DNA from: Sulfuricurvum sp.
GTDB taxonomy: Bacteria; Campylobacterota; Campylobacteria; Campylobacterales; Sulfurimonadaceae
Assembly: GCA_022729835.1 (NCBI GenBank)
Contig: DZBC01000019.1
Location: 1 to 16,346, forward strand
Reading direction: 5' to 3'
DNA length: 16,346 nucleotides
In this document: positions 7,689 to 14,739 of the stretch, piece after piece
Layout of the letters: every line of letters starts with the position of its first letter
Numbering within the stretch: position 1 is the stretch's first letter
Translations under genes and position numbers: made by a program
Notes under the pieces: generated by a model
What the model saw: the letters and a program-made list of their open reading frames with translations, nothing else
What the model was told of the DNA's origin: nothing
Databases searched by the model: none

Positions 7689-7790
7689 TCAACCGGCACC
7701 CATCCCAAGCACGATGCCGCTTTGATAGATCAGTACGGGGCGAAGCTTGCCCACTTCGTTGCCTTTTTTGGGGTTTAAATGCGCCAACAT
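7689..7790 (-). pseudogene. mazF: MazF/PemK-like toxin with internal deletion (copy B)
   Basis: A 33-codon minus-strand frame begins MLAHLNPKKGNEVGKLRPVL, then IYQ. The motif NPxKGxExGKLRPVL is the conserved N-terminal core of PemK/MazF toxins (about 110 residues in full). Directly after IYQ it jumps to SGIVLGMGAG and stop, nearly the same ending as copy A. Roughly 70 central residues are therefore missing and the protein cannot fold as a MazF. The first residues usual in the family (a KKGDIV-like strand) are also absent. It is a decayed type II toxin gene. Confidence 0.55.
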
Positions 7791-7793
7791 CGT

Positions 7794-7886
7794 TTAAACA
7801 TGCTTCAAACCGTAGTTTGCCGCCTGTTCAAACGCATGGCTTACATGTAAAGCCTCCTCTCTAACTTTTAACGATGCAATTTCGAT
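7794..7886 (-). pseudogene. Relic upstream of MazF fragment, possible antitoxin C-terminus
   Basis: A 30-codon open frame without a start codon ends EALHVSHAFEQAANYGLKHV and stop, 3 nt before the ATG of the MazF-like fragment. The position fits the antitoxin of a toxin-antitoxin pair, but I do not recognise the family. A TTACATGTAA lies within it, read as Leu-His-Val. The frame is closed upstream by a TAG at 7887-7889, so only a tail remains, if it was ever a gene. Confidence 0.3.
7841..7850. repeat. TTACATGTAA palindrome, exact
   Basis: Located within the possible antitoxin relic, reading Leu-His-Val on the minus strand. Confidence 0.85.
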
Positions 7887-7916
7887 CTACGGCCTCAGTT
7901 GCTTTTTGGGCTCGAA

Positions 7917-9575
7917 CTAGAAAATGCGCTCTATGCTGTGACCGGCGCGTGTGTTTTCACGCAGACGCAAACGAAAACCACTGCCCACAGGCTGGGTAAC
8001 GGTGCGGGTAGGAGCAGCAAATGTACCAGCCTTGCTGACATACTGAGACTCGACAGCGTAATCCACTTCGGCTTCCAGAGGAATAATATTATCTCCGCTC
8101 GCATCAATGGCAAAAAGGCTGATGGTATCCACGCTATCTATAAAAAGGCCGATAGAGACGCCAAGGGGAACGGTGCCCAAGAGAATCGTGTGAATAGCGC
8201 CCTCTTGAGCATCAAAGTCGTCAAAATAGACTTGCAAAATAGGCATAGAAGTTTCACTTGCAGTGTGTTCAAAGAGCATAAAACGTCCACCGGGATGAAA
8301 CGCAGTGGCAAGCGCATCATTTTGATCGATCACAATATCGCCAAACATTAGCGCACTTTTATAGCCTAAAGCGTTGGTCTGCATTGAAAGAGAGACGGTA
8401 CTGGCACCCGCGCTTTTGCTTGAGAGCGCACCGGCAGCGGCAATCACGATCTCTTCAAAATATTGGTTAAATTCAGCTTCCGAGGTGATGGCCGCAAGGT
8501 TACTCACATTGGAGGGTACGGGAATTTTATAGATAGAAGGCATGCCATCAAGACGCTTGATCTCTACCGCTCCATCAATTTCAGAGACATAAGCTTGGGC
8601 ATCAAAGTCATAACCGACCACCTCGTTTTGCGCATTGGCGATGCCGACACGCACCTCTTCGGCTTCACCGCTGAGGTCAATAGTGAGCATATTGTCGGTC
8701 GTATCGTCTTCAATGGCAACATACTGCGTGAGGCTTAGCGCAATGCCGCAAAAGGGGTTTATACTTCCTTGACCCCGGTAATTGTCGCTGCCCTCGGCAT
8801 CTTGGCTGGTCTTGCCCTCTCCGTAGTACCATGAGCCGTTGGAGAGGTCGATATCAAACACAAGCTGATCGTTTCCGGGGTAGTTGTTGTCGTACACATA
8901 GATTTTGGCACGATCTCCCTCTTCGACCACTTTGTACGGCGTAACGGCATGACCGCCATTACCGGTAATGTCATAAAACGCCAAAACCGCAACCGGATCG
9001 TTGCTGGCAAAACTCTCTTGAATGTGCCGGTATTGCGTCAAAGTATCGCTTTGCATACAGGCTTCAAGATATTCTTGCACCTGCGGAGTGGATTGATTGG
9101 TGAATTTCATGGCAATAAAATTGGCAACGTCACTTTTTGCCAGATCATAAGTCTGGTCGGCATCGGCGTTGAAATCGGAAGGCTTGGATTTGCCCTCAAA
9201 GCTATAGCCGCCGTGGTGCAACATGGAAGCCGCCACCGCAAAACCGTAACACTGACCCTCTTTTTGCCCGTCAATTTCTTGACGCTTTCGGTAAGTGCCC
9301 AAAGCCGTGAGACTACAGCTACCGGCATCTTGGTTGTAGCAGACGTTTTGCGCACCATAGAGCGTGGCAATGTCATTATCGTCAATATCTTGCTCTTCGA
9401 TGTCGCCGTAGTTCGCAAAGCTAAAACCGTCTGGATTAGGCTTGAATCCATTGGTGGCAACACTTTGGGTGTCCAAGGAGGATTCAGTGCTACCCTCACC
9501 ACCTCCGTCACAGCCCGCAGACAATAGCAGCGCTACCGCTGCGGCAAAAAGACTCAAGGTAATTTTAGTGTTCAT
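7917..9575 (-). CDS. Secreted lipoprotein with papain/C39-like cysteine-peptidase signature
   Basis: A 552-residue envelope lipoprotein: hydrophobic signal, lipobox LSAGC (Cys22), then a Gly/Ser/Glu-rich linker. Residues about 75-280 carry GQCYGFAVAASM (Cys109), GNGGHAVTPYKV (His209) and IYVYDNNYPGND (Asp229, Asn230). The order Cys, His, Asp/Asn and the surrounding glycines and aromatics match papain-like/C39-like peptidases, so a thiol hydrolase is likely; target and activity are inferred. The remaining half is beta-rich and unrecognised. I chose ATG 9575 because AAGGAG (9581-9586) stands 5 nt upstream; the GTG at 9581 lies inside that site. TATGAT at 9611-9606 could be its -10 box. The gene stands alone on its strand between two 80-bp direct repeats, which suggests it is cargo of a rearrangement. 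Confidence 0.75.
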   Translation of the reverse strand: MNTKITLSLFAAAVALLLSAGCDGGGEGSTESSLDTQSVATNGFKPNPDGFSFANYGDIEEQDIDDNDIATLYGAQNVCYNQDAGSCSLTALGTYRKRQEIDGQKEGQCYGFAVAASMLHHGGYSFEGKSKPSDFNADADQTYDLAKSDVANFIAMKFTNQSTPQVQEYLEACMQSDTLTQYRHIQESFASNDPVAVLAFYDITGNGGHAVTPYKVVEEGDRAKIYVYDNNYPGNDQLVFDIDLSNGSWYYGEGKTSQDAEGSDNYRGQGSINPFCGIALSLTQYVAIEDDTTDNMLTIDLSGEAEEVRVGIANAQNEVVGYDFDAQAYVSEIDGAVEIKRLDGMPSIYKIPVPSNVSNLAAITSEAEFNQYFEEIVIAAAGALSSKSAGASTVSLSMQTNALGYKSALMFGDIVIDQNDALATAFHPGGRFMLFEHTASETSMPILQVYFDDFDAQEGAIHTILLGTVPLGVSIGLFIDSVDTISLFAIDASGDNIIPLEAEVDYAVESQYVSKAGTFAAPTRTVTQPVGSGFRLRLRENTRAGHSIERIF

Positions 9576-9605
9576 CTTCACTCCTTAGAAAAATTAATGG
9601 GAAAC

Positions 9606-9611
9606 ATCATA
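9606..9611 (-). promoter_or_regulatory. Candidate -10 box for the peptidase lipoprotein gene
   Basis: TATGAT on the minus strand, 30 nt ahead of the ATG and just upstream of the AAGGAG site. No matching -35 was found. Confidence 0.35.
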
Positions 9612-9687
9612 GCGTAGATTGGCAGGAGAATAGGGAGAAGATGTTTGTCCGCACTTGCTGCATCTAGCCATCGTTCAGGACTGTGAG

Positions 9688-9715
9688 CACTTCTGGAGTA
9701 TCCTCTCCTGAAGTG
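9688..9715. repeat. Interrupted inverted repeat (hairpin) in ATPase gene leader
   Basis: CACTTC (9688-9693) pairs with GAAGTG (9710-9715). After a T:T mismatch, GGAG (9695-9698) pairs with CTCC (9705-9708) around a 6-nt loop. An outer GTGAG (9683-9687) could also pair with CTCAC (9724-9728). On the plus strand it is followed by GACGTTTTC, a poor T-tract. It may be a terminator or attenuator ahead of the ATPase gene, or a binding site. Confidence 0.4.
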
Positions 9716-9742
9716 GACGTTTTCTCACTTCCAAGCGCCAAG

Positions 9743-9822
9743 CTTAGCAAGCTCTTTGGGCTTACATGTAAGAATATCGCATCCTAATTCTACGGAGACG
9801 GCGATGAAGCATCTGTATGAAA
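9743..9822 (+). repeat. 80-bp direct repeat, copy 2 (functional 5' end of ATPase gene)
   Basis: The partner of 7544-7623. It spans TTACATGTAA, the GGAG site and the first six codons of the intact ATPase gene. Differences cluster in the non-coding part; ribosome-binding site, start and codons are identical. Confidence 0.85.
9762..9771. repeat. TTACATGTAA palindrome, exact
   Basis: Located 32 bp upstream of the ATPase ATG, inside repeat copy 2. Confidence 0.85.
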
Positions 9823-12053
9823 AACTCGAACTCTTTTACCTTGGCAAAGCGGCGGCTACGGGTGAGCTGACCTTGCTCAAAAACAGCGATTTCACGACCC
9901 ACGCGGCCATCATCGGTATGACGGGCAGCGGCAAGACGGGGCTGGGGATCGCCCTGATCGAAGAGGCGATGCTCGATAACATCCCCACGCTCATCATCGA
10001 TCCCAAAGGCGACATGGGCAACCTCTGCTATCGCAGCGCCGCTTTTGATGCGGCCGATTTTGTGCCGTGGGTTGGCGAAGAGAGGGCTGAAACCACCGCG
10101 CAGAGCTGGAAAAAAGGGATAGAGTCGTGGCATCAAGACAGCGAACGCGCCGCGCGTCTGAAGCAGGTCGATGTGACCCTCTACACCCCCGGCAGCAATG
10201 CCGGGGTTAGCATCGATATCCTCAGCACCCTGCGCGCGCCCGATGCCGACTTGATGCAAGAAGCCGATCTCTACGCTTCGGTCCTCAGTAGCACGGTTGC
10301 CTCCTTGCTCTCGTTGGTGGGCGAAGAGTCCGACGCCCATGCCAAGAGCTTCGGTTTTCTCAGCGCCCTGATCGATCATCTGTGGCGGCATGGGGGGTCG
10401 TTTGATTTTGCGCACCTCATCGGCGCGATTTTGCTGCCGCCTTTTGAACGTGTGGGGGTGCTCTCGCTGGATCAGTTTTTCAACCAAAACGAACGCACAC
10501 GTCTGGCCAACCGCTTCAACAGCCTCATCGCCTCACCCGCCTTTGGCGCGTGGCTAAAGGGCGCATCACTCGACTTCGACACCCTATTTTTCGATACAAA
10601 AGGCAATGCCCGCTGCGCCGTTTTCAACATCGCCCATCTTGGCGATGGGGAGCGGATGTTCTTCGTCACCTTACTGCTAGAGCGCTTCATCGGCTGGATG
10701 CGGGCCCAAAGCGGCAGCGAACGCTTACGCGCCATGCTCTATATGGATGAGATCTACGGCTACTTTCCCCCCAGCGCCAACCCACCCTCCAAAACCCCGA
10801 TGCTCACCCTGCTCAAGCAGGCCCGCGCCTTTGGCGTGGGGATCGTCCTCTCCACCCAAAACCCTGTCGATCTGGACTACAAAGGACTCTCCAACATCGG
10901 CACTTGGTTTATCGGCAGGCTACAAACCCCTCAAGATATTGACCGCATCATCGAAGGTCTGCGCGGCAAAATGGACGAGGATGAAGACGCGCAGGCGTTG
11001 CGCCAAAAGCTCAGCACCCTTGAAAAGCGCCACTTCATCCTCAAAAGTGTGCACCGTCCATCCCTTGAACTGTTTGAAACACGGTGGGTACTGAGCTATC
11101 TCAAAGGGCCGCTCACCCGCGAAGAGATCCGCACCCTCACCCCACGCACCGAGCGTCCCGCCGCGATCACCCACCCCAAAGCCTCTTCTCAGCCTCCGCG
11201 CACTGCGCTGGAGCAGTTGTTTGAAAACGGCGAAGAGGGCGACTTGACACCCCACCTGCTTATTCAAGCCGAAATCCGTACCATCGACGCCGCAAAAGCC
11301 ATCGATATCACGGAGTCGCTGCAACTCGAACTGCCACTGTATGAAGACGAACCGCTCGACCTACACCAAGCCCGCCGTAGCACCCAAGTGATCCATCTAC
11401 AGACGCAAGCGCCGCAAAGTGCACGATACACGCCGCTGCCCATAGCGCTTAGCCAAGCCGACGCACCCAAACGCCTCAGCGATGAAGCCATTGATCACCT
11501 CTACAACACCCACACTCTTGAACGCTTCGTCCAAAAACAGTTGCGCCTCGAATCTGAACCGCTCGAACCGCTTGAGCGCTTCACCAGACGGGTACGCGAA
11601 GCGCTCAGTGCGCGCAAAAGCGAAGCGCTCAAGAGCCTCAAAGGACGCTATCAAAGCCGTTTTGATCAGATGCAAGCGCAGATGGAGAGGGCCCGTGAAA
11701 AATTGGCCAAAGAGCAGCTTGATGTACAAACCAAAACTGCCGACACCCTCATCAGCGGTGCCATGGCACTCATGGGTGCTTTTTTCGGGCAAAAATCCTC
11801 AAGTAAAATCGCCACTACCCTCTCTAAAGGGACGCGGATTGTCAAAGAGCGCCAAGACGTCGGTAGTGCAGAAGCGCAAATCGAGCGATTGCAAGCCGAT
11901 GATGAAGCCCTACGCGAAGAGCTTGAAGCGGCCATAGCGGCCTCTGAAGCCGACTTCGCCCCGGAGAACCATCCCATCGAGACCAGAGCCATTAGACCCA
12001 AAAAACGCGATATCCGCATCGTGCGTATCGGAGTACTCTGGAAAGTGGCTTAA
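9804..12053 (+). CDS. HerA/DUF87-like P-loop ATPase with C-terminal coiled coil
   Basis: A 749-residue ATPase. Walker A is GMTGSGKT (residues 38-45). IDPKGDMGNL follows shortly after, as in HerA/FtsK-like and VirB4-like ATPases with a DUF87 fold. Walker B is LYMDEIYGYFPP (Asp315-Glu316), and LSTQNPVDLDYKGLSNIG is the sensor-like motif. The last 170 residues hold a charged coiled coil (about 590-630), a small hydrophobic Ala/Met/Gly segment (about 645-660) and a second coiled coil (about 690-715). Start ATG 9804 has GGAG (9794-9797) 6 nt upstream; a TTG at 9756 would add 16 residues. The family is poorly characterised. HerA proper works with NurA in DNA-end processing, but no nuclease is next to it here. 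It lies 24 nt ahead of ftsI and may share a transcript. Confidence 0.8.
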   Translation: MKHLYEKLELFYLGKAAATGELTLLKNSDFTTHAAIIGMTGSGKTGLGIALIEEAMLDNIPTLIIDPKGDMGNLCYRSAAFDAADFVPWVGEERAETTAQSWKKGIESWHQDSERAARLKQVDVTLYTPGSNAGVSIDILSTLRAPDADLMQEADLYASVLSSTVASLLSLVGEESDAHAKSFGFLSALIDHLWRHGGSFDFAHLIGAILLPPFERVGVLSLDQFFNQNERTRLANRFNSLIASPAFGAWLKGASLDFDTLFFDTKGNARCAVFNIAHLGDGERMFFVTLLLERFIGWMRAQSGSERLRAMLYMDEIYGYFPPSANPPSKTPMLTLLKQARAFGVGIVLSTQNPVDLDYKGLSNIGTWFIGRLQTPQDIDRIIEGLRGKMDEDEDAQALRQKLSTLEKRHFILKSVHRPSLELFETRWVLSYLKGPLTREEIRTLTPRTERPAAITHPKASSQPPRTALEQLFENGEEGDLTPHLLIQAEIRTIDAAKAIDITESLQLELPLYEDEPLDLHQARRSTQVIHLQTQAPQSARYTPLPIALSQADAPKRLSDEAIDHLYNTHTLERFVQKQLRLESEPLEPLERFTRRVREALSARKSEALKSLKGRYQSRFDQMQAQMERAREKLAKEQLDVQTKTADTLISGAMALMGAFFGQKSSSKIATTLSKGTRIVKERQDVGSAEAQIERLQADDEALREELEAAIAASEADFAPENHPIETRAIRPKKRDIRIVRIGVLWKVA

Positions 12054-12057
12054 GCCC

Positions 12058-12067
12058 TTACATGTAA
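12058..12067. repeat. TTACATGTAA palindrome, exact
   Basis: It fills most of the 24-bp gap between the ATPase stop and the ftsI start, where a ribosome-binding site would be expected. Confidence 0.85.
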
Positions 12068-12077
12068 CAATGCGCCC

Positions 12078-13865
12078 ATGATAAACACCAATCGTTCCAA
12101 GAAGATATTGCTTCTCTTTTTGTTGTTGCTGCTGGGATTCGCAATCTTTTTGAGCGTCATGTTCGTTAATGCCTTCAAAACCCGCAAAACACCCTCACTC
12201 TACACCTCCGAAACCTCACGCTCCCAGCGTGGCAACATCATCAGTGCCGATGGCTTTCACATCGCCACCACCCAAAAGCTCTACAAAGCGATGGTCAACA
12301 CCAGAAATATCGACCCCGAAAAACGAGAGCTCTTTATCGCGCTCTTTAGTATCTACAGCGGCATTGATCCCAAAGAGCTTCGTGCCAAACTTAAAGAACG
12401 CAGCGGAACCGTGGTGCTGAGCTACCAAATCGACCCCAAACGGGCGCAATACCTCAAATCTCTAGCCTTCGAGTTGCTGCAATACAAGGTTTTTGTTGAA
12501 TATGAAAGTGCAGGCGGAGAGCGTATCTTTCAGGGTTTAAGCATCCTTGAAAGCGGTGAAACGCGTGAATATCCCTACGGCACACTTCTCACGCCGCTAC
12601 TTGGCTATCCGCACAAAATCGAAGATGACGGCTATACTCGGGTCTACGGGGTCAAGGGACTTGAAAAGCGCTTCGATGAGACCCTCAGCGCCCAAAAAGA
12701 GGGTCGTCAATACGGGTTGCGTGACGTCAACAACTACATGATCCTCAACCGTCGCAGCATCACAGAGCTGCCACAAAGCGGTTTTGATATCAAACTAACG
12801 ATTCCCGTCACCCTACAGATCAAACTAGAACGCATCGTCGAGGGCTTCAAAGCGGAGCTCGACGCCAACGAGGTTACCGTTGTGATCATGGAGTCAGAGA
12901 GCGGCCGCATCCTCGCTCTAGCCAGCTCCAACCGCTTCCACCCCAAGGCCATCCGCAAAGAGGACTATGGCGCACTCAACACCAGCGCCATCGAGTACAG
13001 CTACGAAACCGGCTCCGTTATCAAGCCCATTACCTTTGCACTGCTGCTCGAAAAGGGGCTGGTTAACCCCTATGATCTGGTCAACGGACACAACGGACGC
13101 TTCCGCTTAGGCAAAAAGATGATCACCGACGAACACAAGATGGACCAGATGAGCGCCGAAGATGTGATCGTCTACTCCTCAAACATCGGCATTGCCCAAC
13201 TTGCCCAAAAACTCAGCGGTGTCGATCTATACGAAGGCTTTTTGCGCTTTGGCCTAACCCAACCCAGCGGCATTGATCTGCCCTATGAGCGCACCGGAGT
13301 GATGCCAACCGTACGCCAACTCAACCACGAAATCTACAAAGCCACCGTGGCCTACGGCTATGGCATCCAATCTAATCTAATGCAACTACTCAAAGCCTAC
13401 AACGCATTTAACAACATGGGGCGTGTACTCAACCCCCGTCTGACAGAGGGAATGATCGACACCTACGGGCGCTTTTTCCCCGCCGAAAGCCCGACTCCTC
13501 GGCAAGTAATCAGCGCCCCGACTGCAGAACGGATGAAAAAAATTCTGATCAAAACCGTACATAAAGGTACCGGCACCAGAGCCCGCACCGAAGGACTCGA
13601 AATCGGCGGCAAAACTGGAACCGCGCATATCGCCGAAAAAGGGCGCTATGTCAACAAATACAACACCTCATTCATCGGTTTTGCCAATGATGCCACCAAA
13701 CACTACACCATTGGCGTCAACGTGATCCAGCCACGAAAGTCCCAGTTTGCCTCACTGACGTCCGTACCTGCCTTTAAAGCAGCCGTCGATCTGCTGATTG
13801 ATGATGGCTATCTCCATCCCGATGCCCAAAAGTTTCCACTTCCCTTGCCCGAAACCAAGCACTAA
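12078..13865 (+). CDS. ftsI: Peptidoglycan D,D-transpeptidase FtsI (class B penicillin-binding protein, PBP3-like)
   Basis: A 595-residue class B PBP that cross-links septal peptidoglycan. A short cytoplasmic N-terminus is followed by one membrane anchor (about 9-31) and the dimerisation motif RGNIISADG. The C-terminal transpeptidase carries SxxK as S313-V-I-K316 (ETGSVIKPI), SxN as S367-S-N369, and KTG at 512-514 (GGKTGTA). All catalytic motifs are intact; Val-Ile in SxxK is slightly unusual, Thr-Phe/Met being common. A PBP2 (MrdA) assignment is less likely because the N-terminal motif is FtsI-like. The start has no clear Shine-Dalgarno; the ATPase gene ends 24 nt upstream, so reinitiation or a leader is possible. 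Its TAA interlocks with the stop of convergent panC. Confidence 0.9.
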   Translation: MINTNRSKKILLLFLLLLLGFAIFLSVMFVNAFKTRKTPSLYTSETSRSQRGNIISADGFHIATTQKLYKAMVNTRNIDPEKRELFIALFSIYSGIDPKELRAKLKERSGTVVLSYQIDPKRAQYLKSLAFELLQYKVFVEYESAGGERIFQGLSILESGETREYPYGTLLTPLLGYPHKIEDDGYTRVYGVKGLEKRFDETLSAQKEGRQYGLRDVNNYMILNRRSITELPQSGFDIKLTIPVTLQIKLERIVEGFKAELDANEVTVVIMESESGRILALASSNRFHPKAIRKEDYGALNTSAIEYSYETGSVIKPITFALLLEKGLVNPYDLVNGHNGRFRLGKKMITDEHKMDQMSAEDVIVYSSNIGIAQLAQKLSGVDLYEGFLRFGLTQPSGIDLPYERTGVMPTVRQLNHEIYKATVAYGYGIQSNLMQLLKAYNAFNNMGRVLNPRLTEGMIDTYGRFFPAESPTPRQVISAPTAERMKKILIKTVHKGTGTRARTEGLEIGGKTGTAHIAEKGRYVNKYNTSFIGFANDATKHYTIGVNVIQPRKSQFASLTSVPAFKAAVDLLIDDGYLHPDAQKFPLPLPETKH

Positions 13866-14683
13866 AGCCAAATATTGTCAATCAGATGCGTCGATCCGAC
13901 ATTGGCCGAAATCAGAACAATGGTATTTTGCGGCTCAAGCAATTCAAGCGGCTTAAACGCACGGTTGACAAAAGCGATATAGTTTACATGTAAGGGTGCG
14001 CACACGTCACGCATCTGCGCTTGGATGACACTGGTGCGTCGCTCGCCCTGTATCATCAGTTTGGCACAGCGCTTGAGTGCCCGGGAGAGCTTGAGCGCCT
14101 CTTCGCGCTCCTGTGGCGATAGATAGACATTGCGGCTGCTCAACGCCAAGCCCTCCTTTTCGCGCACGGTATCGATCGGCACAATCTCCACATCCATAAA
14201 AAAATCCCGAACCATTTGGGTGATCAAAGAGAGCTGCTGGGCATCCTTCCTCCCAAAATAGGCCTGATCTGGGCGCACCAGATTAAAAAGCTTCATCACT
14301 ACCGTCAACACCCCGTCGAAATGACCCGGCCGCGAAGCCCCTTCAAGGATGTACCCGCGCACATCGGGTGCGCACACCCGCACCTCATCAAGCCCGTACA
14401 TCGCCTCGGCACTCGGAAAATAGAGTACGTCCACCCCGCCCAAACGACAGATGCGTTCATCCGCTTCGTATTTGCGCGGATAGCGGAGCAAATCTTCTCC
14501 CTCGAGAAACTGTGTAGGGTTGACAAAGATCGAAACCACTACGGTGTCATTGCGCACTTTTGCTGCTTCAATAAGCGCGATATGACCCATGTGTAGTGCC
14601 CCCATGGTGGGTACAAACCCCACACTGCCGCGTTGTGAGCGCCTCCAGACCTGAAGCTCTTGTGGGGAAGAAATGACCATCAT
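13862..14683 (-). CDS. panC: Pantothenate synthetase (pantoate-beta-alanine ligase)
   Basis: A 273-residue enzyme that joins D-pantoate and beta-alanine using ATP, through a pantoyl-adenylate, in the cytoplasm, in coenzyme A synthesis. The nucleotidyltransferase signature is VGFVPTMGALHMGHIAL, with the HxGH box at His31-His34. FVNPTQF, the GHFDGVLTVV and GRKDAQQL blocks and REKEGLALSSRN (the KMSKS-equivalent) are all present at the usual spacing, so it should be active. Two consecutive ATGs could start it (14683 and 14680); AGG or TAAG upstream allows either. It is divergent from prfB and convergent with ftsI. A TTACATGTAA near the 3' end encodes the PLHVNY segment. Confidence 0.97.
   Translation of the reverse strand: MMVISSPQELQVWRRSQRGSVGFVPTMGALHMGHIALIEAAKVRNDTVVVSIFVNPTQFLEGEDLLRYPRKYEADERICRLGGVDVLYFPSAEAMYGLDEVRVCAPDVRGYILEGASRPGHFDGVLTVVMKLFNLVRPDQAYFGRKDAQQLSLITQMVRDFFMDVEIVPIDTVREKEGLALSSRNVYLSPQEREEALKLSRALKRCAKLMIQGERRTSVIQAQMRDVCAPLHVNYIAFVNRAFKPLELLEPQNTIVLISANVGSTHLIDNIWL
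13984..13993. repeat. TTACATGTAA palindrome, exact
   Basis: Inside panC, read as Leu-His-Val-Asn on the minus strand. Confidence 0.85.
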
Positions 14684-14704
14684 GTAACTTAACCTAAGCG
14701 TGGA

Positions 14705-14720
14705 TATAATGCGAATTATA
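14705..14720. promoter_or_regulatory. Back-to-back -10 boxes for panC and prfB
   Basis: TATAAT stands on the plus strand at 14705-14710, 29 nt ahead of the prfB ATG. On the minus strand TATAAT lies at 14720-14715, 31 nt ahead of the panC ATG. Only 4 bp separate them, so the two polymerase footprints would collide. No consensus -35 is seen for either. Confidence 0.6.
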
Positions 14721-14739
14721 CTTTCTTACAAGACATTTT

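Larger units (their letters stand above)
7340..7916. other. Gene-free relic region between SHOCT gene and peptidase lipoprotein gene
   Basis: 577 bases with no intact gene. From left to right it contains an A+T-rich tail with a 7-bp hairpin, a MazF-like C-terminal fragment, an 80-bp copy of the 5' end of the downstream ATPase gene, three exact TTACATGTAA copies plus one near copy (TCACATGTAA, 7424-7433), a second MazF-like fragment, and a 30-codon relic upstream of it. It reads as an accumulation of broken and duplicated pieces. Confidence 0.7.

Noticed and set aside
7544..9822. Insertion sequence or composite transposon flanked by direct repeats
   Set aside because: No transposase, no terminal inverted repeats and no short target duplication; the repeats are gene-start sequence, so duplication or recombination is likelier.
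9762..10487. 241-codon minus-strand frame opposite the ATPase gene
   Set aside because: Shadow of the P-loop ATPase frame, which carries Walker A and B motifs; no ribosome-binding site or recognisable motif on this strand.
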